A stretch of 64,000 nucleotides of DNA from Seohaeicola saemankumensis (GTDB lineage Bacteria > Pseudomonadota > Alphaproteobacteria > Rhodobacterales > Rhodobacteraceae), in contig NZ_JAINWI010000010.1 of the NCBI RefSeq assembly GCF_021021435.1, positions 248,001 to 312,000 on the forward strand, written 5' to 3'. Position numbers and translations under genes: made by a program. A model generated the notes under the pieces. It was not told the DNA's origin and made no database searches. It saw only the letters and a list, made by a program, of their open reading frames with translations. Shown piece after piece: positions 18,681-27,847 of this stretch. Position 1 is the first letter of the stretch. Each line of letters opens with the position of its first letter.

Positions 18681-19937
18681 TCAATGCGAAACCGGCATGT
18701 CATGAAAATCCGCGACAATCCGCGCTGTCCACTCCGTTCCGTGGCCCGCCAGAGGCGCGGCGACAAGCCTCTGATCCTCCCAGATCGCGGGCGAGGCCAG
18801 CAGCATTGCCCGCGGCAGCCCTGTTGCACGCCAATCCGGACAGTTGCGCAAGCCTGCCTCACCCAAGGCACCGATATGAAGGGCCGACGCGTGTGGTCCG
18901 TCCAAGCGCCAATGATGGTCCCAGATCGCATCCGTGCGCGTCACCAGATCCCGCACAGCGCGATGCTCGCGCATGATCCGCACCGCCTGCCCCTGCCGTT
19001 TTACAATGCAGCCGGACAGGGTTTTCTGCCCTTCGTCCGCCATCGCGGCAATCACCAAGGCCAGATCCTCGCGGCGCGACGGATAGGGTGCGCCGGACAC
19101 CCAGACCAGTGCGGACACCATGCAGCGGCGCAGAATCTCGGGTGGTTCCGCCTCCAGCGCGGGCCAGTCAATGACCAGAGCGCCATAGTCCTGCCGGATC
19201 GCTTGCACAGCCACCCGATGCACCGCGTGGCGCAGCGCATCGCGCGCATCCTGCAACTGCGACATGACCCGCCCCAGCCCAGCCGCGTCGATACCCAATG
19301 GTCCGAGCGCCTGCAACGCTGTCCGCGCCTTGATCCGGTCAAAACGATGATCCTCGTTCGAGGGATCATCGCTCCAGCCCAAACCGGCGCTGATCAAGGT
19401 ATCGCGCAATTTCGCGCGCGTAGTATCAAGTAGTGGCCGGTGCCATTGCACGCCATTGCGGGCAAACTGGCGCGCCATGCCAGACAATCCGTCCAGACCC
19501 GCTTCGCGGCCGAGGCGCATCAGAAAAGTCTCGGCCTGATCATCCAACGTGTGGCCCAGCAGAACGGTAGGGATTTCGCGCGCCCTCGCCCATGCTGCAA
19601 GCAGGCCGTAGCGGGCATCGCGCGCGGCGGCTTGCAGGTTTCCGCAGACTGGCCCGTGTTCCCAGAGCAGTGTATCATGCGGAAGACCCTGTGCGGCACA
19701 ATAGCGTGCGACATCTGCGGCTTCTGATGCGCTGCCGGCGCGCAAACCATGATCGACTGTTGCGACCGCAAGCTTGCACCCTAAAGGGGCTGCCGCCTGT
19801 TGCGCCAAACACAGAAGCGCCATTGAATCGCCGCCACCCGAGACTGCGATCCCAACCCTGTCATTCCCCTGCAAGGCAGCCGTCACCGCCCGCAGTGCCA
19901 GACCTTGCGCCGCAACCGCCTGCTGCGTCACTGGCAA
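18681..19937 (-). CDS. tilS: tRNA(Ile)-lysidine synthetase TilS
   Basis: TilS modifies C34 of the CAU-anticodon tRNA(Ile) to lysidine so that it reads AUA. The PP-loop SGGGDS (33-38) binds ATP. GHTLDDQAETFLMRL (about 128-142) and the DDPSNEDHRFDRIKAR block (about 189-204) are conserved. The 418 residues suit an alphaproteobacterial TilS with a short C-terminal domain. It overlaps cpoB by 10 bp and precedes ftsH, an order common in this class. The start overlaps the end of cpoB and is the only ATG nearby. Confidence 0.95.
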   Translation of the reverse strand: MPVTQQAVAAQGLALRAVTAALQGNDRVGIAVSGGGDSMALLCLAQQAAAPLGCKLAVATVDHGLRAGSASEAADVARYCAAQGLPHDTLLWEHGPVCGNLQAAARDARYGLLAAWARAREIPTVLLGHTLDDQAETFLMRLGREAGLDGLSGMARQFARNGVQWHRPLLDTTRAKLRDTLISAGLGWSDDPSNEDHRFDRIKARTALQALGPLGIDAAGLGRVMSQLQDARDALRHAVHRVAVQAIRQDYGALVIDWPALEAEPPEILRRCMVSALVWVSGAPYPSRREDLALVIAAMADEGQKTLSGCIVKRQGQAVRIMREHRAVRDLVTRTDAIWDHHWRLDGPHASALHIGALGEAGLRNCPDWRATGLPRAMLLASPAIWEDQRLVAAPLAGHGTEWTARIVADFHDMPVSH

Positions 19938-20845
19938 CCCAGACGCGCGCGGGTCTCTTGCGCTTGCGTCACGCTTGGTGATTGCGGAAATCGCAAGCCC
20001 ACTTCCTGCAGGGTGGTGCAGGCTTCCTGAGTCTGGCCCAAGCGTCCCAGTGCATCGCCCAACCGGAACAAGGCCTCAGGTGCTTTTGGACCGGATTGAT
20101 CGGATGTGAAGGCGGACAGGTAGGCGCGCGCCGCGCCACGGACATCGTCAAGCTGGGACAGCGCCTGACCACGGTTCAGATCGGCCTCGGCGCTTAGCGG
20201 TCCGCCCGGATAGGTCTCATTAAAGGTCGCAAAGAGGTCCGCGGCGCTGCGAAAGTCACCTGATGCGAGCGCCTCCTGCGCCCGCTCGAAGTCTGCTCTT
20301 TCGCCGACAGCCAGTTCCATTGTCGGTTGGTCCGGAGCTTCGGTCGCAGGTTGCAACGGCGACTGGATTATCCCGGTCGTCGCAGGGACCGTGCCGCCGC
20401 CCAATGTGCTGGTGTCGCCAAGTTTGCTGATATCGCAATCCGCTTCCAGTTCGCAGAGCCGGAATTCAAGATCGCCCAGCCGGTTTGTACCGTCCGAGAC
20501 AACCGAGTTGATACGGAATTCCAGTTCCTCGGTCTTGCGCGTCAGGCGTTGCAATTCGGTTTCCATCACGTTGACACGGTCGATCACGCTACCGCCCGGT
20601 ATGGCGACACCGGGCGCGCCGGTAGTCGACAACTCGCGGCGCAAACGCTGGACCTCGACGAAAAGGACCGACATTTCCTGACGGATATCCGCCAGTGTCT
20701 GCGCGTCCTGCGCCTCGGCGCCTTGTGGCAGGGCAATCCCTACCAGCAAGGCGGCGGACAGAACAGTCGCGCGCCCTGACCCGAGAACGGATCGCAGGAC
20801 CGGACCGAGGGGGCCGACCACTTTGCCCGAGGTTGTAAACCGCAT
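19928..20845 (-). CDS. cpoB: Cell division coordinator CpoB (YbgF), Tol-Pal-associated
   Basis: A periplasmic protein that couples outer-membrane constriction with peptidoglycan synthesis. It has an N-terminal signal peptide ending near GAEAQ, then a coiled coil (about residues 45-90, VMETELQRLTRKTEELEFRI), a Pro/Thr linker and TPR-like repeats (from about 190: FERAQEALASGDFRSAADLF, LFRLGDALGRLGQTQEACTT). Three ATGs compete. GGAG lies six bases before the third, at 20845, which also gives the best signal peptide. It overlaps tilS by 10 bp and follows pal closely. Confidence 0.88.
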   Translation of the reverse strand: MRFTTSGKVVGPLGPVLRSVLGSGRATVLSAALLVGIALPQGAEAQDAQTLADIRQEMSVLFVEVQRLRRELSTTGAPGVAIPGGSVIDRVNVMETELQRLTRKTEELEFRINSVVSDGTNRLGDLEFRLCELEADCDISKLGDTSTLGGGTVPATTGIIQSPLQPATEAPDQPTMELAVGERADFERAQEALASGDFRSAADLFATFNETYPGGPLSAEADLNRGQALSQLDDVRGAARAYLSAFTSDQSGPKAPEALFRLGDALGRLGQTQEACTTLQEVGLRFPQSPSVTQAQETRARLGCQ

Positions 20846-20861
20846 CATCCGCTCCATCAGG

Positions 20862-21380
20862 TCAGCTTGACAGACCGGCCGAGATGATCGTCACGGCGCG
20901 GCGGTTCTGGGAATAGCAGGATTCGACGCTGCAAAGCTCGATCGGGCGTTCCTTGCCATAGCTGATCACCCGCAAACGGCTGGGGGCCACCCCGCGCGAG
21001 ATCAGGTATTCCTGCACAGCGTTCGCACGGCGCGCGCCAAGGGCAAGGTTGTATTCCCGCGTACCCTGCTCGTCGGCATGGCCTTCGACAATCGCAACAT
21101 AATCGCTGTTGGTCATCAGCCATTCGGCCTGCCCGTTCAGAACGGTCTGGTATTCGGGCGTGATGCTGGACTGGTCGACCTGAAACAGAACCCGGTCACC
21201 GATGGTCTGCTGGAAATAGGCGGGCGAACGCGGATCGCTGGCACTGCCGGGCGCGCCAATGCCACCCACACCGCCCGCGCCACCGGTGCCGGCGCCGGCA
21301 CTGTCGAAACGGTCGGGATTTGTGCAAGCGGCCAGCGCCAGAACCGATGCCAGAAGAATGCCGCGCGTAAGGAATGTCAT
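20862..21380 (-). CDS. pal: Peptidoglycan-associated lipoprotein Pal
   Basis: An outer-membrane lipoprotein of the Tol-Pal system. The signal sequence TFLTRGILLASVLALAAC ends in a lipobox with Cys19. A Gly-rich linker (about 28-47) is followed by an OmpA-like domain with VLFQVDQSSITPEYQTVL, VEGHADEQGTREYNLALGAR and the peptidoglycan-binding RRANAVQEYL residues. The open frame begins 11 codons earlier at 21413, but ATG at 21380 gives a standard lipoprotein signal. Neither has a strong Shine-Dalgarno. It lies between tolB and cpoB. Confidence 0.93.
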   Translation of the reverse strand: MTFLTRGILLASVLALAACTNPDRFDSAGAGTGGAGGVGGIGAPGSASDPRSPAYFQQTIGDRVLFQVDQSSITPEYQTVLNGQAEWLMTNSDYVAIVEGHADEQGTREYNLALGARRANAVQEYLISRGVAPSRLRVISYGKERPIELCSVESCYSQNRRAVTIISAGLSS

Positions 21381-21482
21381 GGAGGATGCCCCGTTTTTGT
21401 TGTGTGTCATCAAGATGTGCCTGTGTCTTTACCTGTGTTTACCACAGTTGCGCGCGCATGGGAATCTGCGCGCGCAATCTGG

Positions 21483-22802
21483 TTATCTTTGCAGCGGCGA
21501 CCATGCCGGATCGGACGCACCGCCCTCGGTCCGGATCTGCTTGAGGTTGCGCCCCGAGATATCAACCGAATAAAGCGATGCCGCACCGGCCTCGCCCTGC
21601 GTTTCACGGGTGAACATGATCACGCGGCCATTGGGCGACCATGTCGGCCCCTCGTCCAGAAAGGACGCCGTCAACAGACGTTCCTCGGAACCGTCGGTCC
21701 GCATCACACCGATATGGAACCGGCCCTTGGACTGCTTGGTGAAGGCGATCAGGTCACCACGTGGCGACCAGACCGGCGTGCCATAGCGGCCCTGACCAAA
21801 GCTGATGCGCTGTGGCTCGCCCCCGTTCGCGCCCATGATGTAAAGCTGCTGGGTGCCGCTGCGGTCGCTTTCGAAAACGATGCGACTCCCATCTGGGCTG
21901 AAGCTGGGCGCGGTTTCGATCGAAGGTGTCGAGGTGAGGCGTGATGCATTGCCCGAACTGACATCCATACGGTAGATATCGGTGTTCCCGCCCGTGGTCA
22001 GCGAATAGACAACCGTATTGCCGTCCGGCGCAAAGCGCGGCGCAAAGCTCATGGTGCCGTCCTGTGTGGGCAAGGCCCGCCGCCCGACCGAGGCCACATC
22101 CATTACATAGATACGCGGGAAGCCCGATTCGTAGCTGGTATAAAGAATACGGTCGCCTGTGGGGGAAAAGCGCGGGGCCAGCACAATGGAATTGCTGTCT
22201 GTCAGATATTGGACGTTAGCCCCGTCGTAATCCATGATCGCAAGACGCTTGCGGCGGTCATCCTTGGGGCCGGTTTCGGCGACATAAACCACGCGGCTGT
22301 CGAAATACCCGCCCTCGCCGGTGATCCGGCTATAGACGGCATCAGCCACCTTGTGGGCCATCCGTCGCCATCCGGCCTGTGTGCCGTTGAATTGCAATCC
22401 CTCGCCCAGTTCCTGTCCTGCGAACACGTCATAAAGCCGGAACTTGACCGCAACGGATCCGTCACTGCCCACACTCACCGCGCCCGAAATCAACGCCTGT
22501 GCATTGATCGCGCGCCAGTCGGCGAACTGGACCGGGCTGTTGAAGCTGGTGATCTGGCTGATGAAGGCACTGGGCGGGATTTCGCGGAAAAGGCCCGTGC
22601 CGATCAGGTCGTCCGAGACAACCCGCGCGATATTCTGTGCAAGCTCGGTCGCAGCCGCGTTTTCCGCGACGAACGCCGGATTTGCGAAAGGCAGTGGCTC
22701 GATCACACCTTCGGTGATCTCGATCCGCAGAGGACCGTTCTGTGCCGTCGCCGGCAGGGCAAAGACGAGCAAGGCCGCCAGCAGGGTCAACAAACGTGTC
22801 AT
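21483..22802 (-). CDS. tolB: Tol-Pal translocation protein TolB
   Basis: A periplasmic beta-propeller that binds Pal and is released by TolA. The signal peptide [21 protein letters not shown] is followed by an N-terminal alpha/beta domain (about 22-160). Repeated propeller blades carry [21 protein letters not shown]-type motifs: [57 protein letters not shown]. The 439 residues equal the family norm. ATG at 22802 overlaps the tolA stop by one base, which fits translational coupling. Confidence 0.95.
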   Translation of the reverse strand: MTRLLTLLAALLVFALPATAQNGPLRIEITEGVIEPLPFANPAFVAENAAATELAQNIARVVSDDLIGTGLFREIPPSAFISQITSFNSPVQFADWRAINAQALISGAVSVGSDGSVAVKFRLYDVFAGQELGEGLQFNGTQAGWRRMAHKVADAVYSRITGEGGYFDSRVVYVAETGPKDDRRKRLAIMDYDGANVQYLTDSNSIVLAPRFSPTGDRILYTSYESGFPRIYVMDVASVGRRALPTQDGTMSFAPRFAPDGNTVVYSLTTGGNTDIYRMDVSSGNASRLTSTPSIETAPSFSPDGSRIVFESDRSGTQQLYIMGANGGEPQRISFGQGRYGTPVWSPRGDLIAFTKQSKGRFHIGVMRTDGSEERLLTASFLDEGPTWSPNGRVIMFTRETQGEAGAASLYSVDISGRNLKQIRTEGGASDPAWSPLQR

Positions 22803-23953
22803 TATCTGATCCTCATGTTCTCGGGATTGAACGTCATTTCGATGTCGCGCCATTGGGCGTATTTGTCGCGCGGCAGGTTGAAACCGTTGGCCCCGCAGCG
22901 GATGATTGCGCGGCGTGCAGACTCAAACGCCTGCCTTGCCGCTTCGGCGGAACCGCCATCATAGCTGAGCATGCGTAGCGTGTCGCCCATAGGCCGGGCA
23001 TCTTCGGACATCGACACCGCGACCACAACCGTTGTGCGCAGCGCCTCAGATGAAAGTGATCCGACATTCCAGCATTGTTGCACGGCCACGCGCAGTGCGT
23101 CACGCTCGCCCGAGGTCATCGGCGGGCCGCTCTGACCGCCCGCTGCAGGGCTGGCTGCGCCGCCTTCCAGCGCCTGACGCAAGGCATCGGCCACTGCATC
23201 GGCCGTGCTGTCTGATTGCGGGGCCGGTTGTTCTTGTGCCTGTTGCTGCGGCGCAGGTTCTTGCGGGGTTTCCGCGACGGGGGCGGGTTCGGGCCGCGCG
23301 GGCCGCGTGCGCGGGCGGATCGACGTTGTCGGCGCGGCAGAGGGTTCTTCCATCGCTTCAGTCACGATCCGCGTCGTCGCTTCTTCGGGCGCACCGCCCT
23401 CGGTCTCCTCGCGCACAACCTCGGCCTCCTCGTCGGGAACAACCTCCTCGGTCACGGAATCCGAGACCTGTGTATCAGGCTCGGGTGCGGCAACAGGTTC
23501 AGGGGCCACGCGCTCGGACGGGCGCGGCACCGGACGATCCGAGATATTCGGGGACAGCACGACTTCTTCTTGCGGCGGTGGCGCGATAACCGGCGCCTCG
23601 TCGCTGACCTCGGCCTCGGCCCGCTGCGGCAACGGGTCCGGCTGTTGTGGCACGGGATCGGACTGCGGCGCTTCGGTGACTTGCGGCTCGGGCGGTGTTG
23701 GCTGTGTGGGGTCAGGCCGGCTTTCGGCTGGCGGCACCACCTCGGCAGGCAATGCGGGGGCAGGCATGGCCACATCCGTCGTGACTTCAGGGGTTTGAAC
23801 ACCCGCCATCATCGCATCAAATTCCGCGCCGGAAATAACCGAAACCTCGGTGACCTCGAATGACTGCGGGGGCGTGTTGAACATCTCCCCGAAGAACATC
23901 CACAGGATCAGACCGATATGTCCGGCACCAGAGATATAATAGCCGATCCGCAC
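22802..23953 (-). CDS. tolA: Energy-transducing protein TolA
   Basis: TolA spans the periplasm from TolQR to TolB/Pal. The short cytoplasmic start is followed by one membrane helix (about residues 5-25, [14 protein letters not shown]). The long middle domain (about 45-290) is rich in Pro, Glu, Gln and Thr with repeated APEPVA/EEV-type segments, not the Ala/Lys helix of E. coli TolA. The C-terminal domain (about 300-383) has the two-Cys TolA/TonB fold with VQQCWNVG and [15 protein letters not shown] at 23953, eight bases after the tolR stop and preceded by GAGGG, fits better than the longer frame. Confidence 0.88.
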   Translation of the reverse strand: MRIGYYISGAGHIGLILWMFFGEMFNTPPQSFEVTEVSVISGAEFDAMMAGVQTPEVTTDVAMPAPALPAEVVPPAESRPDPTQPTPPEPQVTEAPQSDPVPQQPDPLPQRAEAEVSDEAPVIAPPPQEEVVLSPNISDRPVPRPSERVAPEPVAAPEPDTQVSDSVTEEVVPDEEAEVVREETEGGAPEEATTRIVTEAMEEPSAAPTTSIRPRTRPARPEPAPVAETPQEPAPQQQAQEQPAPQSDSTADAVADALRQALEGGAASPAAGGQSGPPMTSGERDALRVAVQQCWNVGSLSSEALRTTVVVAVSMSEDARPMGDTLRMLSYDGGSAEAARQAFESARRAIIRCGANGFNLPRDKYAQWRDIEMTFNPENMRIR

Positions 23954-23960
23954 GGCGCCC

Positions 23961-24455
23961 TCAGTTGCCCTGCCCTGCGGGCTGGGTTCCGTCCAGCGCA
24001 GGACCACCAAGATCGGTCACCAGACCAATGTTTGAAAAGCCGCCACGATTAAGTGCGCCCATCACGGTCACCACATCTGCATAGGGCACAGCCCCGTCGG
24101 CGCGCAGAAAAATGCGGTCACCCTCACGCTCGGACGCAATCGCCTGCAGACGCGGCACCAGATCGCCTAGCGGCACTTCGGTCATCTGGATCATCACCTG
24201 CCCTTCGGCGGTCATGGTAATGCTTAGCGGTTCTTCCTGTTCGGCTGGCAAAGATGTCGCTGCGGTCTTTGGCAGTTCCACCGGCACACCGACCGTCATC
24301 AGCGGGGCTGCCACCATGAAGATGATCAGCAGCACCAGCATCACGTCCACAAAGGGCGTGATGTTGATTTCCGACACGACACCGGCACGGCCTGCACCGC
24401 GCCGCCGCCCGCGCCGCGATCCGTCGCCACCGTTTTTGATAACCCCTGCACCCAT
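23961..24455 (-). CDS. tolR: Tol-Pal channel protein TolR
   Basis: An ExbD/TolR protein of 164 residues. A basic N-terminus (RRGRRRGAGR) is followed by VSEINITPFVDVMLVLLIIFMVA (shown: INITPFVDVMLVLLIIF), whose Asp in PFVDVM is the proton-carrying residue, and then a periplasmic domain ending in a C-terminal tail. It forms the ion-driven motor with TolQ. Its ATG lies three bases after the tolQ stop. Length is slightly above the usual 140-150 because of the N-terminal Gly/Arg stretch. Confidence 0.95.
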   Translation of the reverse strand: MGAGVIKNGGDGSRRGRRRGAGRAGVVSEINITPFVDVMLVLLIIFMVAAPLMTVGVPVELPKTAATSLPAEQEEPLSITMTAEGQVMIQMTEVPLGDLVPRLQAIASEREGDRIFLRADGAVPYADVVTVMGALNRGGFSNIGLVTDLGGPALDGTQPAGQGN

Positions 24456-24458
24456 GGC

Positions 24459-25154
24459 TCAGCTATCCAACTGGCGGCTGAGAATGGTCGAGAATTCATC
24501 GGCAAAGGCACCATAGCCTCCGATGATGCGATCCGCATCCGCGCTCAGCTTGTTGTAGTAGATCACCGCCGGAATCGCTGCGACAAGGCCGATACCGGTC
24601 GCCAGAAGCGCCTCGGCAATACCGGGGGCCACAACGGCCAGCGATGTGTTCTGCGCCTTGGCGATCTCGATAAAGGAATGCATGATCCCCCAGACCGTCC
24701 CGAACAGACCAATAAACGGAGCGGCCGAACCGATTGTCGCAAGCACCGTCAGACCGGACTGCAATTCGTCCGCTTCCTTGGCGATGGCCACATCCATGCT
24801 GCGGTCGATCCGAGAGGCGGCCCCCGCGATCAGCCCGCCATCATTGCGATGGCTGCGTCGCCATTCCATCATGCCTGCGGCAAACACCCGCTCGGATGCG
24901 CCGGCGGGTTCGGGGCCGATCTGCTGGAACAGCTCGTCCAGCGGCTCGCCCGACCAGAAAGCCTGATCGAATACAGAGGATTCACTTCGTGCTTTGCGGT
25001 AAAGGATCGTTTTCTGCACAACAATGGCCCATGTCCAGAACGAACACAGGACCAGAACGATCATGACCAGTTTAACGACGATTGTGGCGCGGGCAAACAA
25101 CGCCCACATTGTGTAGTCCGCCCCGGCGGCGCCAGCGATGATATCGGTTTCCAT
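24459..25154 (-). CDS. tolQ: Tol-Pal channel protein TolQ
   Basis: A MotA/TolQ/ExbB proton-channel protein of 231 residues with three membrane segments: about 22-45 (VVKLVMIVLVLCSFWTWAIVV), 138-160 (IGSAAPFIGLFGTVWGIMHSF) and 172-195 (GIAEALLATGIGLVAAIPAVI). The GLFGTVWGIM and EALLATGIGLVAAIPAV motifs define the family. It is the energy-harvesting partner of TolR and TolA. It lies 100 bp downstream of ybgC and three bases upstream of tolR. Confidence 0.95.
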   Translation of the reverse strand: METDIIAGAAGADYTMWALFARATIVVKLVMIVLVLCSFWTWAIVVQKTILYRKARSESSVFDQAFWSGEPLDELFQQIGPEPAGASERVFAAGMMEWRRSHRNDGGLIAGAASRIDRSMDVAIAKEADELQSGLTVLATIGSAAPFIGLFGTVWGIMHSFIEIAKAQNTSLAVVAPGIAEALLATGIGLVAAIPAVIYYNKLSADADRIIGGYGAFADEFSTILSRQLDS

Positions 25155-25254
25155 ATTGCCTGCTCTGACTATCGGCCGCGTTGGCGGTCCATTTGTCAGG
25201 CAAACTACCCTAGTTGAAAGGGGAAGGCCAACACATCTGCGTCATTCGATCACA

Positions 25255-25641
25255 TCAATGCAACATCTGGCGAATATTTGCCGGCATGCGCGCCGGTTGG
25301 CCGCTTTCGGTGATCACAACAACCGTCACAATCGCATGAAAAAGCCGGTCCTTACCGCGCCGGACGACCTGATCCATGACGAGACGCGCACCTGTGACCT
25401 GCAAAACCTCGGTCTCGACTACCAGTTCGTCGTCCAGACGCGCGGGCATCAGGTAATCCGCCTCAACCCGCCTGACCGCAAAAACAAACCCCTGTGCCTT
25501 CATCGCGTTCTGGTCGATCCCCAGCCCCCGCACCCAATCGCTGCGCGCACGCTCGATATAGCGCAGGTAATTGGCGTAATAGACGATGCCCGCCATATCG
25601 GTATCCTCGTAGTAAACGCGGATCGGCAAGGTATGGGGCAT
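25255..25641 (-). CDS. ybgC: Tol-Pal-associated acyl-CoA thioesterase YbgC
   Basis: A 128-residue hot-dog-fold thioesterase. The signature YYEDTDMAGIVYYANYLRYIE (about 10-30) contains the catalytic Asp in DTDMAGIVYY. The remaining residues form the hot-dog sheet (VRRVEADYLMPARLDDELVVETEV). It is the first gene of the tol-pal operon in most Proteobacteria and probably links phospholipid acyl chains with the envelope. About 65 bp separate it from the end of bhcD, which is on the same strand. Confidence 0.92.
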   Translation of the reverse strand: MPHTLPIRVYYEDTDMAGIVYYANYLRYIERARSDWVRGLGIDQNAMKAQGFVFAVRRVEADYLMPARLDDELVVETEVLQVTGARLVMDQVVRRGKDRLFHAIVTVVVITESGQPARMPANIRQMLH

Positions 25642-25707
25642 GGGATCGGCCTTCTATCTGGGATCTTTGCAGGCATGATTGGCCACAAACCACCCCGACC
25701 GCAAGGG

Positions 25708-26682
25708 TCACAGGGTCACACTTGCCCCCAAGCCCTGCGCCTGCGCCGCACGCATGGCGACATGGGCCACCGCAAGATCCTGCAGGCCGACACCGGTGCC
25801 ATCGAACAGCGTAATCTGATCTGAACTTGCGCGGCCCTGATGCGTGCCATTGATCACGGTGCCCAGAGGCGTGATATCGCCTTCCTGTATCAGACCGGCA
25901 CTGATGGCGTGCTGCGCCTCGCCAAGGCTCACCGATTGCGCCACCTCGTCGGTAAACACCGCTGCCGCGGCCAGCAGATGGGAGTCCACCTCCTGCTTGC
26001 CCTTGGTATCGGTGCCCATACAGGCGATATGCGTGCCCGGCTTGATCCAGTCGCGCAGCATCAGAGGTTCAAACGCCGAGGTAATGGTGATGATCACATC
26101 CGCCTGTGCGCCCAAGCTTTCGCGGTCCACCGCCTCGAACGGCAGACCCAGTTCTGCCGCAACAGCCGCCAGTTTTGGTAACATGTCGGGATGGGGGTTC
26201 CATGCGACGACTTTATCAAAGTCACGCTGGCGGGCGGCCGCGCGCAACTGGAACGTCGATTGGTGCCCGGCCCCCACCATGCCAAGCACCTTCGCATCCT
26301 TGCGCGCCAGATGCGCGATGGACACGGATGATGCCGCCGCCGTGCGGATCGCGGTCAGGTAATTGCCACCGACAAGGGCCTGCAACTGCCCAGTATCAGG
26401 GTCGAAGAGGAAGATTGTGGACTGATGATTGGTCAACCCTAGGGAGATGTTTCCCGGCCAAAAACCGCCTGATTTCAAACCAAGCGCCATACCAGTCTTG
26501 TCAAAACCCGACTTGAAGCCGTAAAGCGCATCCGCATGGCCCAAGGCCTCGCGCACCACCGGAAAGTTCCGCGCTTCGCCCCGTGCCATGGCGGCGAAGA
26601 CACCCTCGACCGCGGCAAAAGCGGCCTCGGGCGTCACCACCTGCGCACAGACATCCTCGGAAATGATGCTGATCTGCGGCAT
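25708..26682 (-). CDS. bhcD: Iminosuccinate reductase BhcD
   Basis: The last enzyme of the beta-hydroxyaspartate cycle. It reduces iminosuccinate to L-aspartate with NADH, regenerating the amino donor for BhcA. It belongs to the ornithine cyclodeaminase/mu-crystallin family: NAD(P)-binding VLGMVGAGHQSTFQ (about 131-144), GNYLTAIRTAAASSVSIAHL and VITITSAFEPL. The 324 residues are normal. It begins one base after the bhcC stop, in the order bhcA-B-C-D seen in Paracoccus denitrificans. The reductase role is inferred from this cluster; alone the sequence would only say ornithine cyclodeaminase family. Confidence 0.9.
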   Translation of the reverse strand: MPQISIISEDVCAQVVTPEAAFAAVEGVFAAMARGEARNFPVVREALGHADALYGFKSGFDKTGMALGLKSGGFWPGNISLGLTNHQSTIFLFDPDTGQLQALVGGNYLTAIRTAAASSVSIAHLARKDAKVLGMVGAGHQSTFQLRAAARQRDFDKVVAWNPHPDMLPKLAAVAAELGLPFEAVDRESLGAQADVIITITSAFEPLMLRDWIKPGTHIACMGTDTKGKQEVDSHLLAAAAVFTDEVAQSVSLGEAQHAISAGLIQEGDITPLGTVINGTHQGRASSDQITLFDGTGVGLQDLAVAHVAMRAAQAQGLGASVTL

Positions 26683-26683
26683 C

Positions 26684-27847
26684 TCAGAACGCCTTGCCGC
26701 GCGCCGACACGGGCCATAGGGTTTCGACCTTGCCGCCCCTTACACCGACATACCAGTCATGCACATTGCAGGTCGGATCGCAGTGACCGGGCACCAGACG
26801 CAGCTTGTCGTTGACCTTCAACACACCCTCAGGGTCGGCGACCACGCCATGTTCGTCCGAACATTTCACATATTTAACATCGTCGCGCCCGAAGACCACC
26901 GGCAAGCCGCTATCCACCGACTGCGCCTTCAAACCGGCATCGACAATCGCCTTGTCGGCCTTGGCATGGGACATCACAGAGGTCAGGATGAACAGCGCAT
27001 TTTCCCACTCACCCTGATCAATGCGCTTGCCATCCTTGTTCAGAATACGGCCATAATCCGCATCCATGAACGCGTAAGAGCCGCACTGTAATTCATTGTA
27101 AACGCCGGAATTCCCCTCGAAATAGTAGCTGCCTGTGCCGCCACCGCCAATGATATCGCAGTCCAGCCCGACAGCCTTCAAACCGTCCACCGCGTCGCGC
27201 ACCATCGCCACGGCAATGTCGATCTTGGCCTTGCGGTCATTGTAATTGTCCATGTGCTGCATCGCGCCCTGATAGGCTTGCAAGCCCGCAAACCGCAGCC
27301 CCGGTGCCGCATCAATCGCCTGTGCAATCTCGACCACAGCGGGCGTCGTCGTCACACCGCAGCGCCCTGCGCCGCAGTCGATCTCGACCAGACATTCGAT
27401 CTGCGTGCCATGCCGCACCGCTGCCTCGGACAGATCGGCCACATTGGCCAGATCATCGACGCAGCAAATCGCCCGCGCGCCCAGCTTGGGCAATCGCGCC
27501 AGCCGGTCGATCTTGGCCGGATCGCGCACCTGATTGGACACAAGCACATCCTTGATCCCGCCACGCGCAAAAACCTCGGCCTCCGACACTTTCTGACAGC
27601 ACACACCGACCGACCCGCCCAGACGTTCCTGCAACAGCGCCACATCCACCGACTTGTGCATCTTGCCATGCACGCGGTGTCTGACGCCCATTTCTTGTGC
27701 AAAACGGCCCATCTTTGCAATATTCCGTTCCAGCGCGTCCAGATCAAGGATCAGACAAGGCGTCTGGATCTCCGCCTCGTCCATCCCGATGGATGCGGGA
27801 ATGTCATAGCCCACTTCATAATCCGACAGATTCATGTGTTTGGTCAT
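26684..27847 (-). CDS. bhcC: Beta-hydroxyaspartate aldolase BhcC
   Basis: BhcC joins glycine and glyoxylate to (2R,3S)-beta-hydroxyaspartate. It is a fold-type III PLP enzyme of the D-threonine aldolase family. The N-terminal VRHRVHGKMHKS (about 55-66) holds the PLP lysine (Lys62 in the HxKxHK pattern). The C-terminal VPGHCDPTCNVHDWYVG supplies His and Cys residues at the usual metal site. The 387 residues match the Paracoccus enzyme length. ATG at 27847 overlaps the bhcB stop by four bases and has GAGGAG upstream. The frame runs nine codons further but that is unlikely. Confidence 0.93.
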   Translation of the reverse strand: MTKHMNLSDYEVGYDIPASIGMDEAEIQTPCLILDLDALERNIAKMGRFAQEMGVRHRVHGKMHKSVDVALLQERLGGSVGVCCQKVSEAEVFARGGIKDVLVSNQVRDPAKIDRLARLPKLGARAICCVDDLANVADLSEAAVRHGTQIECLVEIDCGAGRCGVTTTPAVVEIAQAIDAAPGLRFAGLQAYQGAMQHMDNYNDRKAKIDIAVAMVRDAVDGLKAVGLDCDIIGGGGTGSYYFEGNSGVYNELQCGSYAFMDADYGRILNKDGKRIDQGEWENALFILTSVMSHAKADKAIVDAGLKAQSVDSGLPVVFGRDDVKYVKCSDEHGVVADPEGVLKVNDKLRLVPGHCDPTCNVHDWYVGVRGGKVETLWPVSARGKAF

